Assembly: GCA_040285825.1 (NCBI GenBank)
Contig: JAUPSS010000005.1
Location: forward strand, 1,612,001-1,676,000
Direction of reading: 5' to 3'
Length of the DNA stretch: 64,000 nucleotides
Source: Eukaryota sp. TZLM1-RC
Taxonomy: Eukaryota > Metamonada: BaSk clade
The notes below the pieces were generated by a model. The model saw nothing but the letters and a program-made list of their open reading frames with translations, was not told the origin of the DNA and ran no database searches. The translations under genes and the position numbers were made by a program. Below, in pieces: positions 30,687 through 41,430 of the stretch; positions within the stretch are counted from its first letter, which is position 1; each line of letters begins with the position of its first letter.

Positions 30687-31703
30687 TTTATAATTTTTAT
30701 TACTTATTCTTTCAGGCTGGTCAATTTTCTACCTTTACTTCATTGTTCTCACAAGTTTTTAGTATTCCTTGTTTCTGGTTTTTGAAATCTTTAGCTAACT
30801 GCACCTTTTTCCACATTCCTTCTTCCGAATATGGATAACTGCAACATATTTTACATTATTATTCAATTAAAAATGGTTTTGTCGGCAATCAAATCCAGCA
30901 AATCAATCAAATTATTAGGCTTATCCAAACAAAAATAAACTTACAGTAATAACACAGTAATGGCTCAGTTTTTCGACCAATCCACCATCAACAGATGGGC
31001 CACAAAATAGTTTAAACAATCAGCAGAGTTCAAGTGGTACAATAAATAGAAATGAGACCGCAAGAGAATGAATCAAGTTCTCTTCAGTTTTGACAACACT
31101 AGTTCAATGTAATTACGTTTTGCATTCACCCATGAACTCTTTTCCGTTGTCTGTGTGATTTATTGCCCAGTATGTATGCCAATTTTGATTTTCGTAAGGG
31201 AATTGATGATATTTGCCATATAAGAGGATATTGAAATAGACTCCAATACAAAATAAATCCTATTATATCTTTGTTATTGCGATATCAACATCTTCCTCTA
31301 CCTCAATAGTTACGATACATTTCAAAACTACTGAAATTGAAGATGAAGTAGTAACAAGTGTTTAACTCGATTAAAACCAATATCACATGATAGTTATTGG
31401 TGTATAATTTGCACCAATTTTGAAATAATATGTAATACCTAGAATACTGACCTTGAAAGACCTGTATAGTTACTGGTTGTCAGAATAGAAATGATGACAT
31501 GGATAAGGAAGGAGTAAAGTTTGTTGATATTCTGAACAAGAACCACCATTCCTAACAGTCATTTGCAAAGTGAAAGAAATTCCCCTTAAGTATTCCAGGT
31601 GAAACCATTGGCGAAAGAGGACAAAGATGAGAACCCAAAGAACTTTTGTTTCAGTTCCTCTTCCTTTCAACATTTAAAGCTGATTTGAAGTACTTTTACA
31701 ACA
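30687..31703. other. Unassigned intergenic sequence
   Basis: No supported gene, and I did not find the missing N-terminal Fanzor coding sequence here. A+T-rich. Confidence 0.35.
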
Positions 31704-31964
31704 ATGAGGTCTCATTCTTTTGACATAAATCATCAGCATAGTGTTTCTAGATGGGTTTCTTATGTTCTTAAGGCATTAGACTCGCATACTTCCGTGGTAC
31801 TCTCTGCGACAGGAGTCTGTATTAATCGACTTGTTTCTGTAGTGGAAATTGCTAAACGTTCAACAACCCATCAATTATCCCAGAACAACACGATTTCCTA
31901 TGTCCCAGTAAATCATAAGAAAACCTCCAAGATGATTATTGAACTATCAAGATTAGAGGAATAG
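31704..31964 (+). CDS. Small Alba-domain-like protein
   Basis: 86 residues with the Alba order: a first strand, SYVLKALDSH helix, VVLSATGVCINRLVSVVEIAKR (compare the family's G-x-x-I-x-x-A/V helix), then TISYVPV and a last strand KTSKMIIELSRLE. Alba proteins bind RNA or DNA; eukaryotic ones include RNase P/MRP subunits. The match is by pattern only and the N-terminus is short. The ATG at 31704 is the first in frame. No second gene is close. Confidence 0.5.
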   Translation: MRSHSFDINHQHSVSRWVSYVLKALDSHTSVVLSATGVCINRLVSVVEIAKRSTTHQLSQNNTISYVPVNHKKTSKMIIELSRLEE

Positions 31965-33021
31965 CCAGGATTACCGTGTTTATTAACACGCTTGGTTTGT
32001 TTTTCTGTTTCTTTTGTTTAAATATTCTGGTAACAGGAAGTCGTTCTGGTCTCTTCAACATTTTTCAATTGTTTTCCTTTCTTCACCAAGTTAAACCTTT
32101 ATTCTGCGTTATAGAGTCATCAACTACTTATCAAAAGCTATATCTTTGGTGCCTTTCATAAACAAAACTTTTTAAACAACTTTTGCTCATTTCAAAATAT
32201 CATCATTCTATTTCTGCAACAAAAGACAAAAAGTTGCAGTCTGTCTCAGCTTGAAACGTTTGCCCTTTCACAAACCATTCATCATTAAGTTGAAAAAGCC
32301 AAGCTAGCATCTATAAGATGCCTAAAACAAACTCAACCAAGATTTAGTGAAAGTAGATATTTCTGTATCAATCTTAATAAATAGAATGTTCAATAATCTG
32401 ATAACATTATTTTTTTTCGGACAATGAAGCACACTTACACTGAATTATAGAATGAAAATGTGTTTGTTTTTAGGTAAATGTTATTCACACATTTAAATAC
32501 ATATAGATCTTTTCTATGCTTTGTCTCAGGATAGAGATGTATTTGAGCCACGTTTATTTTGAGGTGTTTGTCAAGAGCTATGCTTTGTTAACTGTGGTAA
32601 AAGGAGAAATTAAATTAACAAGACTAATTAATATGCAATTTATCAACACTATTGACTGCACTCAGAATAGTTTTTAAAACTCCAAAAATAGAGAGAAAAA
32701 GAATTCAAAAACACAAATATTGGGAGCTTTGCTGAAAGACAAATACAAATAGTATAGTGTACTATGTAGATTTGCTTTCGCTACATAAAGAAGACTAATG
32801 CTAAGCTAATAGATCAAGTTAACCATGTCCTTTTGCACAATATATGAAAGTTTAACACAGGCTGCCATTGTATACTGCAGAAAGCCAGGGATAAAATTTC
32901 ATCAACCTAGTTAGCAGTGATTTAGAATGAACATTTATCTTTCGCCTTAGGTAAACAACTAATTATTGTGACAAATGCCGTATGTCAATTCAGTTATGTA
33001 ATTTTAAAACAAAAAAATGTG
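31965..33021. other. Unassigned intergenic sequence upstream of tRNA-Lys
   Basis: About 1 kb of A+T-rich DNA with no supported gene or repeat. Confidence 0.35.
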
Positions 33022-33093
33022 TCCCTGATGGCGTAATTGGTAGCGCGTTCGACTTTTAATCGAACGACTCTGGGTTCGAGTCCCAGTCAGGGA
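33022..33093 (+). tRNA. tRNA-Lys(UUU)
   Basis: A complete 72-nt cloverleaf. The acceptor arms TCCCTGA and TCAGGGA pair fully. The D arm is GCG...CGC with GTAATTGGTAG. The anticodon arm is TTCGA-CTTTTAA-TCGAA with anticodon TTT. The T arm is CTGGG-TTCGAGT-CCCAG. A and B boxes are in the usual places. No intron. A T run at 33099-33104 is a Pol III terminator. CCA is not encoded. Confidence 0.96.
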
Positions 33094-33098
33094 GATAA

Positions 33099-33104
33099 TT
33101 TTTT
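33099..33104 (+). terminator. Pol III T-run terminator of tRNA-Lys
   Basis: TTTTTT begins 5 nt after the tRNA 3' end. Confidence 0.8.
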
Positions 33105-33505
33105 CCATTTATATTCCAATTTGAAATATTTTGCCAAAAACCTCTGGCGATTTGAGCTGATGGGACAAGTCGACCTATTAATAGGCGTCCAATCTTTTTT
33201 AGCAGTGACAGAGACAGAATTTTTGGAATTAGCATCAAGTATCAACGTAGTTTTGTTATTAAAGAATGTTGTTCCGAAAACAATGTGAATTCATACTTCA
33301 TCTTATTCTATCAAGTCTATATAGCCTATTTTTTGAATCAAATATTTTTTTTCTGAAAAGTTAGAAGACTTGTAGAAACCATTATAGCATTATATAGCAT
33401 TCTTAACTGAAATTTATAACAAAATGGCTCTGCATAAAAAAAATGAATAAAAAAAGAACATTTCAAGTTTAAAATAATAGTTTTTATTGCTCCTTAACTT
33501 TTAAC
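33105..33505. other. Unassigned spacer
   Basis: No gene seen. AAATGAATAAAAAAAG near 33440 and the A/T-rich run after it are next to the 3' end of the GT8 gene. Confidence 0.35.
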
Positions 33506-34795
33506 TTAAAGAGAATGCAAATGATCTTGAACATCATCAAGTAGTCGAGTTTTGTAACTAGAAACAAACTGTTTCCTTTTTACAATGAAGAAAACCAATG
33601 AAAACAAACTGCAAAAAAATAAAATTAATCTCACAAAAAAACACTCACAGCTACTATTAATAGAATTTCTTTCAAATATTCCCCTAGTCATTCTTAACCA
33701 AGTATTCACTCTATGTTCTCCCCAAATAAATTTACCTAAATATCGTAGTAAAAAACTACTATTTAAGTCAAACGAGCTAGGCTTCAATCTGCCGTTAAAG
33801 TGAAGAATTAAAGATTCTGTTAATAAAGTGGGGTGCTTTTTATCTAAATAGGTTCTGAAATTCCAGTCATCGCTCAAAATGTTGACGTCACCGCGATCAG
33901 AAAAGTATTGACCAATTAATGCTTGATCACCAAACCCAGAAGGAAATCTCCTAGATCTTAACAACTCAACAATTTTATTAAAAGTGGTAATATTTGGGTT
34001 AAATACCATGACCCCAGAATTAATAATAGATTGTGGAGGTCCAGAGCAAGCAGAAAGTTCCGGAAATTCGGTAAAATTTGTCACCTTGTGTTGAACCAAA
34101 CAATCGGAATCCAAGTACAGTGATTTGGTTAGAGGGTGTGATTGCTCAACCTTAGACACCATTTCCATCTCATTAATTCTCCAGACATTAATTTTATTTA
34201 AAGCCTTGATCATTTCAAATGTTCTATGCCACTTGAAATGTTTGTGGTAGGAGCTAAATGGAAGGCTGATCAAATCAAACATCAAAACATTTGTGCAATA
34301 TTTTGTAAGTAACATCACATCTCGCTCGCTGATCAAGGGCGAAACCAAACAAGTAAGAGGGTAGGTAGTGTTGGTGAGCGAAAGAGAAGAAGAGAGAGCA
34401 ATTAGGTCAGGAATGAAGTTGGTATTGACTACCACAGTGATAATGGAGTGAGGAGAGGGGGAGGGAAGAGGAGGAGGGATGGCATAGGAAGCTCTGCATT
34501 TGTTGGTGGATCTGGCATCGTTGGAGGCAAGAAGGGTGAGGGCAAAGAGTAGTAGGGTGTGTTTAAGTAGAAGATGCTTACGTGGCAAAACGTGGCGTTG
34601 TGAGTTAGATAACATTTTGGAAAGAGTATATGTGTTGAGGAGACCCCATAGGAACGATGAAGTAAACGTGAGGGGTTGACACAGAAGAAAGATCGAGGAA
34701 AGCACAGCAGGACAGATTGCCAGGATGAGCAGCATTGGAGTTAAAGGTGGCTCATTAAAGATACCAGATGCTGAAAGTTGGTTTTGATGATTCAC
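33506..34795 (-). CDS. GT8-family glycosyltransferase, membrane-anchored
   Basis: Retaining nucleotide-sugar glycosyltransferase of the glycogenin/galactinol-synthase type. Visible: two or three N-terminal hydrophobic segments (MLLILAICPAVLSSIFLL at about 21-38, and LLLKHTLLLFALTLL), VVVNTNFIPDLIALSSSL as the start of the catalytic fold, the DXD metal site KSLYLDSDCLV, INSGVMVFNP, FGDQALIGQYF, and ILHFNGRLKP (the HxGxxKPW position). A C-terminal hydrophobic stretch (LILFFCSLFSLVFFIV) could be another anchor. 429 aa. A Golgi or ER location is inferred from the anchors; the acceptor is unknown. Confidence 0.85.
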   Translation of the reverse strand: MNHQNQLSASGIFNEPPLTPMLLILAICPAVLSSIFLLCQPLTFTSSFLWGLLNTYTLSKMLSNSQRHVLPRKHLLLKHTLLLFALTLLASNDARSTNKCRASYAIPPPLPSPSPHSIITVVVNTNFIPDLIALSSSLSLTNTTYPLTCLVSPLISERDVMLLTKYCTNVLMFDLISLPFSSYHKHFKWHRTFEMIKALNKINVWRINEMEMVSKVEQSHPLTKSLYLDSDCLVQHKVTNFTEFPELSACSGPPQSIINSGVMVFNPNITTFNKIVELLRSRRFPSGFGDQALIGQYFSDRGDVNILSDDWNFRTYLDKKHPTLLTESLILHFNGRLKPSSFDLNSSFLLRYLGKFIWGEHRVNTWLRMTRGIFERNSINSSCECFFVRLILFFCSLFSLVFFIVKRKQFVSSYKTRLLDDVQDHLHSL

Positions 34796-34904
34796 ACTTG
34801 CTCATGGATGAGGACTGTCCATCACGTTGCTCCATCATCATAACCAGAAGGATTGTAACTCATGTCTCATGAAAACAAAGTCAAATTACTGTAAGAAATT
34901 GATA

Positions 34905-35200
34905 ATTACCTAAGAATAAAGAATCATCAATTACACAACTAAATTTCCACATTCTGAAAACCTACATCTCCCACATCGAAACACTTAATTTCTGAAGATT
35001 TAGAAAATTTACCAAAAGAAAAAAATGAATCAGAAATGAACTTCACCATTTCCTTATAAAATTGGAAACACAATCCTGTTTTGCCAATAAACATGATTGG
35101 TAATTCTTCCAGTCCTTTTCTTTACAACAACACTAAAATATTCATTGAATTCCAAAGATTCTGTACCTGAAGAACCCAACAATTCAGTTTTGAATCGCCA
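34905..35200 (-). pseudogene. LINE family D 3'-end fragment
   Basis: Matches 42248-42500 (AATAAAGAAT..., ACATCGAAACA, AAATTTACCAAAAGA, CAATCCTGTTTTGCCA, ATTCTTCCAGTCC) as a diverged copy of the same 3' end. No open frame. Confidence 0.7.
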
Positions 35201-35244
35201 TAGTCTTCAAACTAAAAATAGGGACGTTGTTCCTTTTTTTATTA

Positions 35245-35905
35245 TTAATTTTATCAAAAATCTATAAATCAACATCTCAATAATCCATCTCTCCCAAAAC
35301 AAAAACACTAGATGCAACTCTCTCACAGTGAGATCCAAGAGAAAGCAGTGCATCAGAAACCATCTTCAACATCCCCTTAACAATAGAAAACACAATTCTA
35401 CTTTGCCAAAACAATCTGTTGAAGTTTCTGTTAGTTCTTCTCTTTACAATCATTTCAAAATCTTTCAAAAAACGTAAAGCCGTTGGAGCAAGTGAACCAA
35501 AAAGAGAAAATAAAATGGATACAAATTGTATTTGGCATGCTGTTGACTGGCCAAGTTGAACAAAGGTTCATTGTACTTTTGATTTTGAAATTTTCAGCAT
35601 TTGAAAGTGGATTATGAATATCTGAATTAACAAGCCTTTCATTTGAGACATTACAAGGATCAACAGACATTACATCCAATAAAATGAAACTTCCATCTGA
35701 TCCAGGTAATATAACATCACCTCTATTATTCTTATGAAAATCACCAGTATCAAACAGATTTGACAACAGAGGTTCCAAAAAGGATTCAATTCTATGAGAC
35801 TTACACATACAATATAATTGGTCTCTTACAGCATCATGAACCTTGCTTCTAAAAGTAACAAAATGTTTACAATTTAACAAATTTAACAATTTAACAAACA
35901 TTGTT
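35245..35905 (-). pseudogene. LINE family C 3' fragment
   Basis: Minus-strand frames 35901-35455 and 35468-35277 carry NCKHFVTFRSKVHDAVRDQL, NRGDVILPGSDGSFILLDVM and KRRTNRNFNRLFWQSRIVF, as at 18380-18990, with a frameshift near 35590 and another near 35460. The zinc motif's first half and the RT are missing. Confidence 0.8.
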
Positions 35906-35939
35906 TCCTATCACTTTTTCAAACCACATAATTTGGAAG

Positions 35940-36346
35940 GATTTTCACTATTAATATTTAGGGACAAAAACTACATGGACAATTCCGTGAACTCTTTAGA
36001 TATAGGTATGTATTATGCTTTAAATCATAGCTTTACCGTTATTGAACAGCATATATTTTATTGAGACGACAACATAGCTTTGAAACATATGTTCTGCGGT
36101 GTACGCAGTGTACACGTGTTCTGCGTTGTACGCTGTTAACTTGAGCATTGATCAGATCAATGTTCAGTTCAGTTCAGGTTCCAAATTCTTTTTCTGAGCT
36201 GAACTGAAGTGAACTGAACTTGGACAGTCCTAATTGATCTATCCTTACATTGTACATTGTACATTGATTTGTACCCTACATCTCAGTCGCTTCTTTCGGT
36301 AATCTCATCACTTAAGTGTTTTTGGACAACAGTTTGATATCACCCA
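35940..36346. other. Spacer with short GAACTGAAC-type repeats
   Basis: No gene. 36090-36130 holds imperfect copies of TGTTCTGCG-TGTACGC. 36150-36235 holds several GTTCAGTTCA / TGAACTGAAC units next to GGACAGTCCTAATT, the reverse of which (TTAGGATTGTCC...AGTTCAG) occurs at 63070-63090. Confidence 0.4.
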
Positions 36347-36359
36347 ATGTCTGCTACAT

Positions 36360-37433
36360 ATGTTTTCACTGGTTCTACTTGCAAAGACATCACTTCCTCC
36401 TGTTTTTATCATTTTACTAGGAGGGATTTTGTACCATTTTGATTTTGTTCCAGCCTCTTCGATTCCATCATTCAATGCCTTCATTTTCAAGATATGCATG
36501 TCTGCTCGTTTCTTCCAACAAATTTCTGACGTTGATCTGTCGAATGATTTCACTACCTTCATTCTCACAATGATTGTCTTCCGCCTGGTTGGTTTCTTCT
36601 ACAGTTTCTTCATGGCCCATCTACTGCGACGTTCTCCAACCCCGTTTAATGTCAACCTCTTTGCCATCTTTGCCTGTACCGCTTGGCAAAACGTCATAGT
36701 CATCGGAGTCCCTCTCATTGAGGACCTTGTTTGGTATGGTCACAATTTCAAGAATAGTGAAGTAGTTCATTTTGTCAGATTAGTGGGTCCTCTCGACTAT
36801 CTGATCCAATTACCTTTATCAACCATTCTGCTGGGAAGGGAACAGGGGATGTCTTTTAAAGTTTACATAAGGAAGGTATTGTCGTCACCTCCTCTTTGGT
36901 CAATCATTTTGGGAATAATTTTTCTAATTTTTGACCTTCCCGTCAATCCCATTCTCAACAATACTCTCTCCTACCTCGACAACATCACCAAGGGAGGAGC
37001 CCATCTCCTGGCGGGTGCTTGTCTGTGGGCAGTGGTTGAGGAAGGAAGTAATGACGTGGGCAATTACATTAGTTTGAGAAGTTTAAAAAGCTATGGTACT
37101 GTTGGTAAAGAGAGTTTTACTAAAACCCTATCAGCTATCCGCAGGTTGAACAAGAATCCAGAAGGCGCTGGGTTTATGATTCTGTTGTTGTTCACAAAGT
37201 TGGTTGTTGCTCCCTTTATCATGTATTTCTGTACTAATTTGTTTGACTTGGATGAAGAAATACGCATGATTTGTCTCTTTGTTTCTTGTCTGCCTGTCGG
37301 AATCCAGGCTTTCTGTGTTGCCCAGAATTTTAATTCTGCTGTTGGTGCGGTCAATAAGATGGTAGTGTACACCACTTTATTGCTTACGTGTACTCTATGG
37401 TGTTATGGTCTACTTTTTGAATTTGATTTTTAA
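36360..37433 (+). CDS. Auxin-efflux-carrier (PIN-like) family membrane transporter
   Basis: 357-residue polytopic membrane protein of the AEC/PIN-like family (Mem_trans), about ten hydrophobic segments in two halves around a short loop. The N-terminal half has FNAFIFKICMSARFFQQIS and FAIFACTAWQNVIVIGVPL (the crossover helix position). The second half has TKLVVAPFIMYF, an acidic LDEEIR, then CLFVSCLPVGIQAFCVAQNF and NSAVGAVNKMVVYTTLL, which follow the family's end. Substrates range from auxin to organic anions; this one is unknown. An out-of-frame ATG lies at 36347, so 36360 is the frame's first ATG. Confidence 0.85.
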   Translation: MFSLVLLAKTSLPPVFIILLGGILYHFDFVPASSIPSFNAFIFKICMSARFFQQISDVDLSNDFTTFILTMIVFRLVGFFYSFFMAHLLRRSPTPFNVNLFAIFACTAWQNVIVIGVPLIEDLVWYGHNFKNSEVVHFVRLVGPLDYLIQLPLSTILLGREQGMSFKVYIRKVLSSPPLWSIILGIIFLIFDLPVNPILNNTLSYLDNITKGGAHLLAGACLWAVVEEGSNDVGNYISLRSLKSYGTVGKESFTKTLSAIRRLNKNPEGAGFMILLLFTKLVVAPFIMYFCTNLFDLDEEIRMICLFVSCLPVGIQAFCVAQNFNSAVGAVNKMVVYTTLLLTCTLWCYGLLFEFDF

Positions 37434-37689
37434 TTCATTTCATTTAATTTTCTGTTTTTTTATTGTTTATTGGTTTGTTTATATTGTTCAATATAGTGCG
37501 GTAATTAGATATTAAATTCTATTTTTATTTGTTTTTCGCAGTAATGAATGACATTATATTACATTCAAAGTGGTTTAAACCAAACTCAAAACTAGGACGA
37601 TTTACATTGTCATTAAAAAAAAGCTTCACTCAACTTAAGGTCAGGACCTATATTATTTAATCAAAGGTCAAAGCTGCAGTATTGCATGT

Positions 37690-38015
37690 ATCGTGGTAGA
37701 GAGAACAGCAATTGAATGTTATGGTACTTGGAACAAGAATACCAAAGAAAAGGATAAGAATTTCCTTATCCTCATGGACAGAATTACACACTCCCTTGAT
37801 CACGGCAATTGCGGACGACTTTCTAACAAATACCTAAAAACAGCTAATGATTTTCGTGATAACAAGGGTTCAAACATTCTTTCAGGGTTACATCCATTAA
37901 TCATTTTGTTGAAAAGTCCTCGACTAACATTTCGTCTTTGTTATCACGATGAGAATATATTGGATATAATGTCGAGAATTTGCAAGCGATGTCGGAAGTG
38001 TTGCAAGAATTAGTA
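37690..38015 (+). pseudogene. Decayed LINE fragment (endonuclease region)
   Basis: The frame contains LSNKYLKTANDFRDNKGSN then ILSGLHPLIILL, which lines up with LSNLFDAENDFHKNNRGDD and ILPGLDGSFILL of family C (18510-18595). The rest is unrecognisable. An old fragment rather than a 106-aa gene. Confidence 0.5.
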
Positions 38016-38266
38016 TTTTTACGTTGTTGTTTTTTCAATAAAACGTATTTTAAATGTGATTTGGAGAAAGTATTCATCCATATTTACAAATCAAATAATG
38101 TGGTACAACATCAGGCCAAATAGAACATCGAAACCGCATTGTACAGGAAATTACATGAGATCATAATATCTAGGTTGTAGGACACCTGATAATTTCTGAA
38201 CACTGAAACAAACCATTATTTGATACTATACAACCAATTTCACTGCTTTCAGACGATACTTCAACG

Positions 38267-39106
38267 ATGACAGATACTTCAGAAGTCGTTCTTAACCTTC
38301 CTGGACGACGTTCTGGTGGTAATGGCACTTCTCTGCCATCAGGATACAAACGTCGCCTATTTACTCCTGGATTCATAGCAAACTCTTTAGCGGCAGTCCT
38401 TATGATATGGGGAATCTTCTCCCGCAACTCAGACTGGAATTTTCCTTCGTGGCTCGACACACTCAATGGATACATATACACTGCTGGCCTCTTCGGTCTC
38501 GCTGGCGGAGTGACCAACTGGTTAGCCGTCAAGATGCTTTTTGATAAGATACCTTTCCTCTATGGTTCGGGGGTCATTCCAAACAGATTCAAAGAAATAC
38601 GTCGTGCTGTCAAGAATGCTATCATGAGAACTTTCTTTGATCAAAAGTACTTGGAGAAATACCTTGCCAAAAAAGCAGGAGCTGTGTTGGGAGGGTTGAA
38701 CATTGAAGACAAGGTACGACAGTTGTTAGAAAGTCAGGTTGTGGACGATATAATCGATGCCAAACTCAAGGAGTTTTCACAGCGTCCTGAAGCGGTTTAT
38801 ATTACTCTCATGGGGATTCAACCTGCCCAACTGAAAACTTGGATTAAGCCATTTGCGCTTGGCCTTGGTGGTGATCTGGCTCCGTTAGTTTCTCAGCTTT
38901 TTGATCCAGCGAAGACTTTAAATCTTGATATGCTTAGAACAGAAATTGACTCGTTAATGACCACCAAACTTGAAGAATTAACTCCCGATATTGTGAAGAA
39001 GATGTTAGAAGATGTCATGAGGGAAGAGTTGGGATTACTCATTGTTTGGGGTGCAGTATTTGGTTCTTCAATAGGAATGCTGTCACATGCGTTGTCATTG
39101 AATTGA
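38267..39106 (+). CDS. DUF445-family membrane protein
   Basis: 279 residues with the DUF445 plan: TM segment FIANSLAAVLMIWGIFS near residue 35, then the hallmark GLFGLAGGVTNWLAVKMLF with the GxIP loop (YGSGVIPNRFKEIRRAV), an amphipathic helical middle (residues about 110-240), and a C-terminal TM segment LIVWGAVFGSSIGMLSHAL. Mostly known from bacteria; function not established. The coding sequence is in normal context between two eukaryotic genes, so if it was transferred it was long ago or it belongs to the protist branch of the family. The ATG at 38267 is the first in frame. Confidence 0.82.
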   Translation: MTDTSEVVLNLPGRRSGGNGTSLPSGYKRRLFTPGFIANSLAAVLMIWGIFSRNSDWNFPSWLDTLNGYIYTAGLFGLAGGVTNWLAVKMLFDKIPFLYGSGVIPNRFKEIRRAVKNAIMRTFFDQKYLEKYLAKKAGAVLGGLNIEDKVRQLLESQVVDDIIDAKLKEFSQRPEAVYITLMGIQPAQLKTWIKPFALGLGGDLAPLVSQLFDPAKTLNLDMLRTEIDSLMTTKLEELTPDIVKKMLEDVMREELGLLIVWGAVFGSSIGMLSHALSLN

Positions 39107-39623
39107 GCGGTTGTGAGGAAAATTTTAAATTCATTTGTTTAATAATTGTTTAGAAATAAATCATTTTGATTCAAGATTGCTGAAATAATATAGGCTAATT
39201 TAAGCATTTTTCAAAAGAATCATTCTGCAATCTGCTTTCATGTCCATTGATCGTGGAAAAAGTTGATGATAAACTTGAATTGGGGTTTATTTGGATCTTT
39301 GGTTAAGATGATGTCGTGATTATGTTTAAATAATTTTCTGGAAATAAAGATTTATTGATACAATTCTGTTTTATTTATTATTGGATTGACATTTGACCAA
39401 GTTGAGACTTTATTATCAATTTAATGATAATACATCTACTTTTCAAGGTATCACCATCATGAAGTAGGTGTGGACTAATTTTCTAGGATGAGGAATTTAT
39501 ATTTAATAATTGAGGTATTTCAGTAAATGCAATTAAAATAATAAATACTGAGCAATTTAAAAACCACCAAAGTACAAAAACACTAACAAAAAAGACAGAA
39601 AATCTAAATTAAAATTATCTAAA
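39107..39623. other. Convergent intergenic region (DUF445 / DRG1)
   Basis: Contains 3' ends of both genes, with AATAAA-type signals on both strands. Nothing else seen. Confidence 0.45.
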
Positions 39624-40733
39624 TTAAGACACAAATTGACAGATATCTTCATCCATTAGTTCATGTGAAAGACCCACTCTTTGTGGTTGAAACTTGACAC
39701 TCTTACCCCACACCCAGGCATACTTGACTGACGAAGCCAACTGTTTATGAATAGCCTCAATGAACCTCTTCACAGTAGTTGGTCCCTTTCTCCTGGTTAA
39801 AACAACTGGTTCATCAAAATCAATTGGTTGGCCTCTAGGTTTAGTGTAAACTCTTGTGAGTTCAAGAGATTCCCAGATTTCGTCTTTTAGTTCATCCAAA
39901 TTCCACCCCTTGTGGACAGAAATAGGTACATAATGGGGAATCTTGTCCCACAAGTCTAATTCTTCAATAGTAATAGAGTCAATTTTGTTTAAGGCGTAGA
40001 CTATTGGCAGATAAACTCTATTTCCTTCAATAGCATCAATTAATTCATCTGTGTCCGCATTGGTATGGAAGTTTAACTCCACATTATTAAGCTTGTATTC
40101 CTTACAAACGGCGTTGATGACGTCATCAGTGAGCTTGGTGAGTTGTACAGTTGACGTTATGCAAATTCCCCCCTTTTCCTTCTTCTTTATACGAATATCT
40201 GGTGGGGTACAGTTAAATCTTATGCCCATTCCCCTCAGCTCCTTTTCAATGATGCGTTTATGGGTCCATGGTTTGGTGGCATCAAGGACCACTAGAATGA
40301 GGTCAGAGGTGCGAGCAGTGGCAATAACCTGCTTACCTCGTCCTTTTCCGTCTTTAGCACCCTCAATGATACCAGGAAGGTCGAGAACTTGGATATGAAC
40401 ACCTTTATGGCGGAGGTTACCAGGAATACATGTGAGAGTGGTAAACTCTTGCTCAGAGACGTCAGACTTTGTGGTAGTGATTGTGTTGAGGAGGGAAGAC
40501 TTACCGACAGAAGGAAAGCCGACAAGGGCAATTCTACGGTCTCCAGTACGTTCAACTTCAAAACCACGGCCACCACCACCGCCCTTCTTGGATCCTTCAT
40601 CAAGAAGTGCCTCAGTTTTAAGTTTGGCAATCTTGGCTTTGAGTAGGCCAATATGAGAGTTTGTGGCCTTGTTCTTTTGAGTACGAGCAATCTCAGCTTC
40701 AATTTCAGCAATTTTTTGCAAAGCCGTAGACAT
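39624..40733 (-). CDS. DRG1: Developmentally regulated GTP-binding protein 1 (DRG1/Rbg1)
   Basis: OBG-HflX-type GTPase of cytoplasmic ribosomes, which with its DFRP partner relieves stalled ribosomes. 369 aa, the family length. The N-terminus KIAEIEAEIARTQKNKATN with GLLKAKIAKLK is the DRG1 helical start. G1 is GFPSVGKSSLL, G2 FTTLTCIPG, G3 DLPGIIEGAKDGKGRGKQVI, an S5D2L insert follows after KPPDI-like CTPPDI, G4 is NKID and G5 SVHKGW. The C-terminal TGS domain starts at TRVYTKPRGQPIDF and ends KYAWVWGKSVKFQPQRVGLSH. Everything needed is present and intact. Confidence 0.95.
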   Translation of the reverse strand: MSTALQKIAEIEAEIARTQKNKATNSHIGLLKAKIAKLKTEALLDEGSKKGGGGGRGFEVERTGDRRIALVGFPSVGKSSLLNTITTTKSDVSEQEFTTLTCIPGNLRHKGVHIQVLDLPGIIEGAKDGKGRGKQVIATARTSDLILVVLDATKPWTHKRIIEKELRGMGIRFNCTPPDIRIKKKEKGGICITSTVQLTKLTDDVINAVCKEYKLNNVELNFHTNADTDELIDAIEGNRVYLPIVYALNKIDSITIEELDLWDKIPHYVPISVHKGWNLDELKDEIWESLELTRVYTKPRGQPIDFDEPVVLTRRKGPTTVKRFIEAIHKQLASSVKYAWVWGKSVKFQPQRVGLSHELMDEDICQFVS

Positions 40734-41430
40734 TAGAAAGACGATGAGAAGAGGGGAGAAAAATAGATGTACCAGAAGATAATTTCAGTTCATTTCGTTT
40801 TTAAATTGATTTAGCACAAGTCTCTCGTTCCCGGGGACCTCCGCGTCTCCATCTCGGCCTCCACTAACTTGAGGTCTTAGAAACATCTCTGTGTCTCGCA
40901 CAGTTTTATACTGAAGTACTGTCAATAAATCATAACAACAAATTTAAAATCAATTAAAATTAAACTAAAGCCGAAACTCTAAATGAAACTTCAAAAACAA
41001 ATACTTTATTCAGAAATACCAAAAATATCGCTACGCAATACATGAAATATTCAATCTCTACACAATGTATTCAGATTTCCATTTCAAGAACTTCAAGATG
41101 AGGATCAGGTCCCATTCGTTCATCCACAGATTGTAATTTTTTCAAGATTAGTAGATATGACTAAAGTAATTTACTGTTTTACGGGTTTCTGATCACAAAA
41201 CTCACAGAAGAAATTAATTAATAATTAATAATTAATTAATTAAATTATATATAATAAATCATAGCACAGCATGAGACCATTTAGGTTCAGTACATGAGTC
41301 AACTATTGGCGAACTAATCTGTTAAAACAATCATTAAAAATTTTGTTGTTCAAAGCATATTAACTCTCCAAAGTTCAGATTTGTTTATCTTTCTGTAAAA
41401 TAACAAACTTTAATTAATTAATTAAAAATC
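40734..41430. other. Unassigned spacer with TTAATTAA-rich low-complexity DNA
   Basis: The DRG1 promoter must be at its left end. 41213-41265 is an almost pure run of TTAATTAA/TAATTAA units. No gene seen. Confidence 0.4.
41213..41265. repeat. Simple repeat (TTAATTAA)n
   Basis: Seen directly: consecutive ATTAATTAAT units ending ATTAAATTATATATAATAAATC. Confidence 0.8.

Noticed and set aside
31470-31673. 67-aa minus-strand ORF
   Set aside because: Frame is plausible in length only; no motif and no context support.
37693-38013. 106-aa novel gene
   Set aside because: Its middle aligns to the LINE endonuclease region, so it is a decayed LINE piece.
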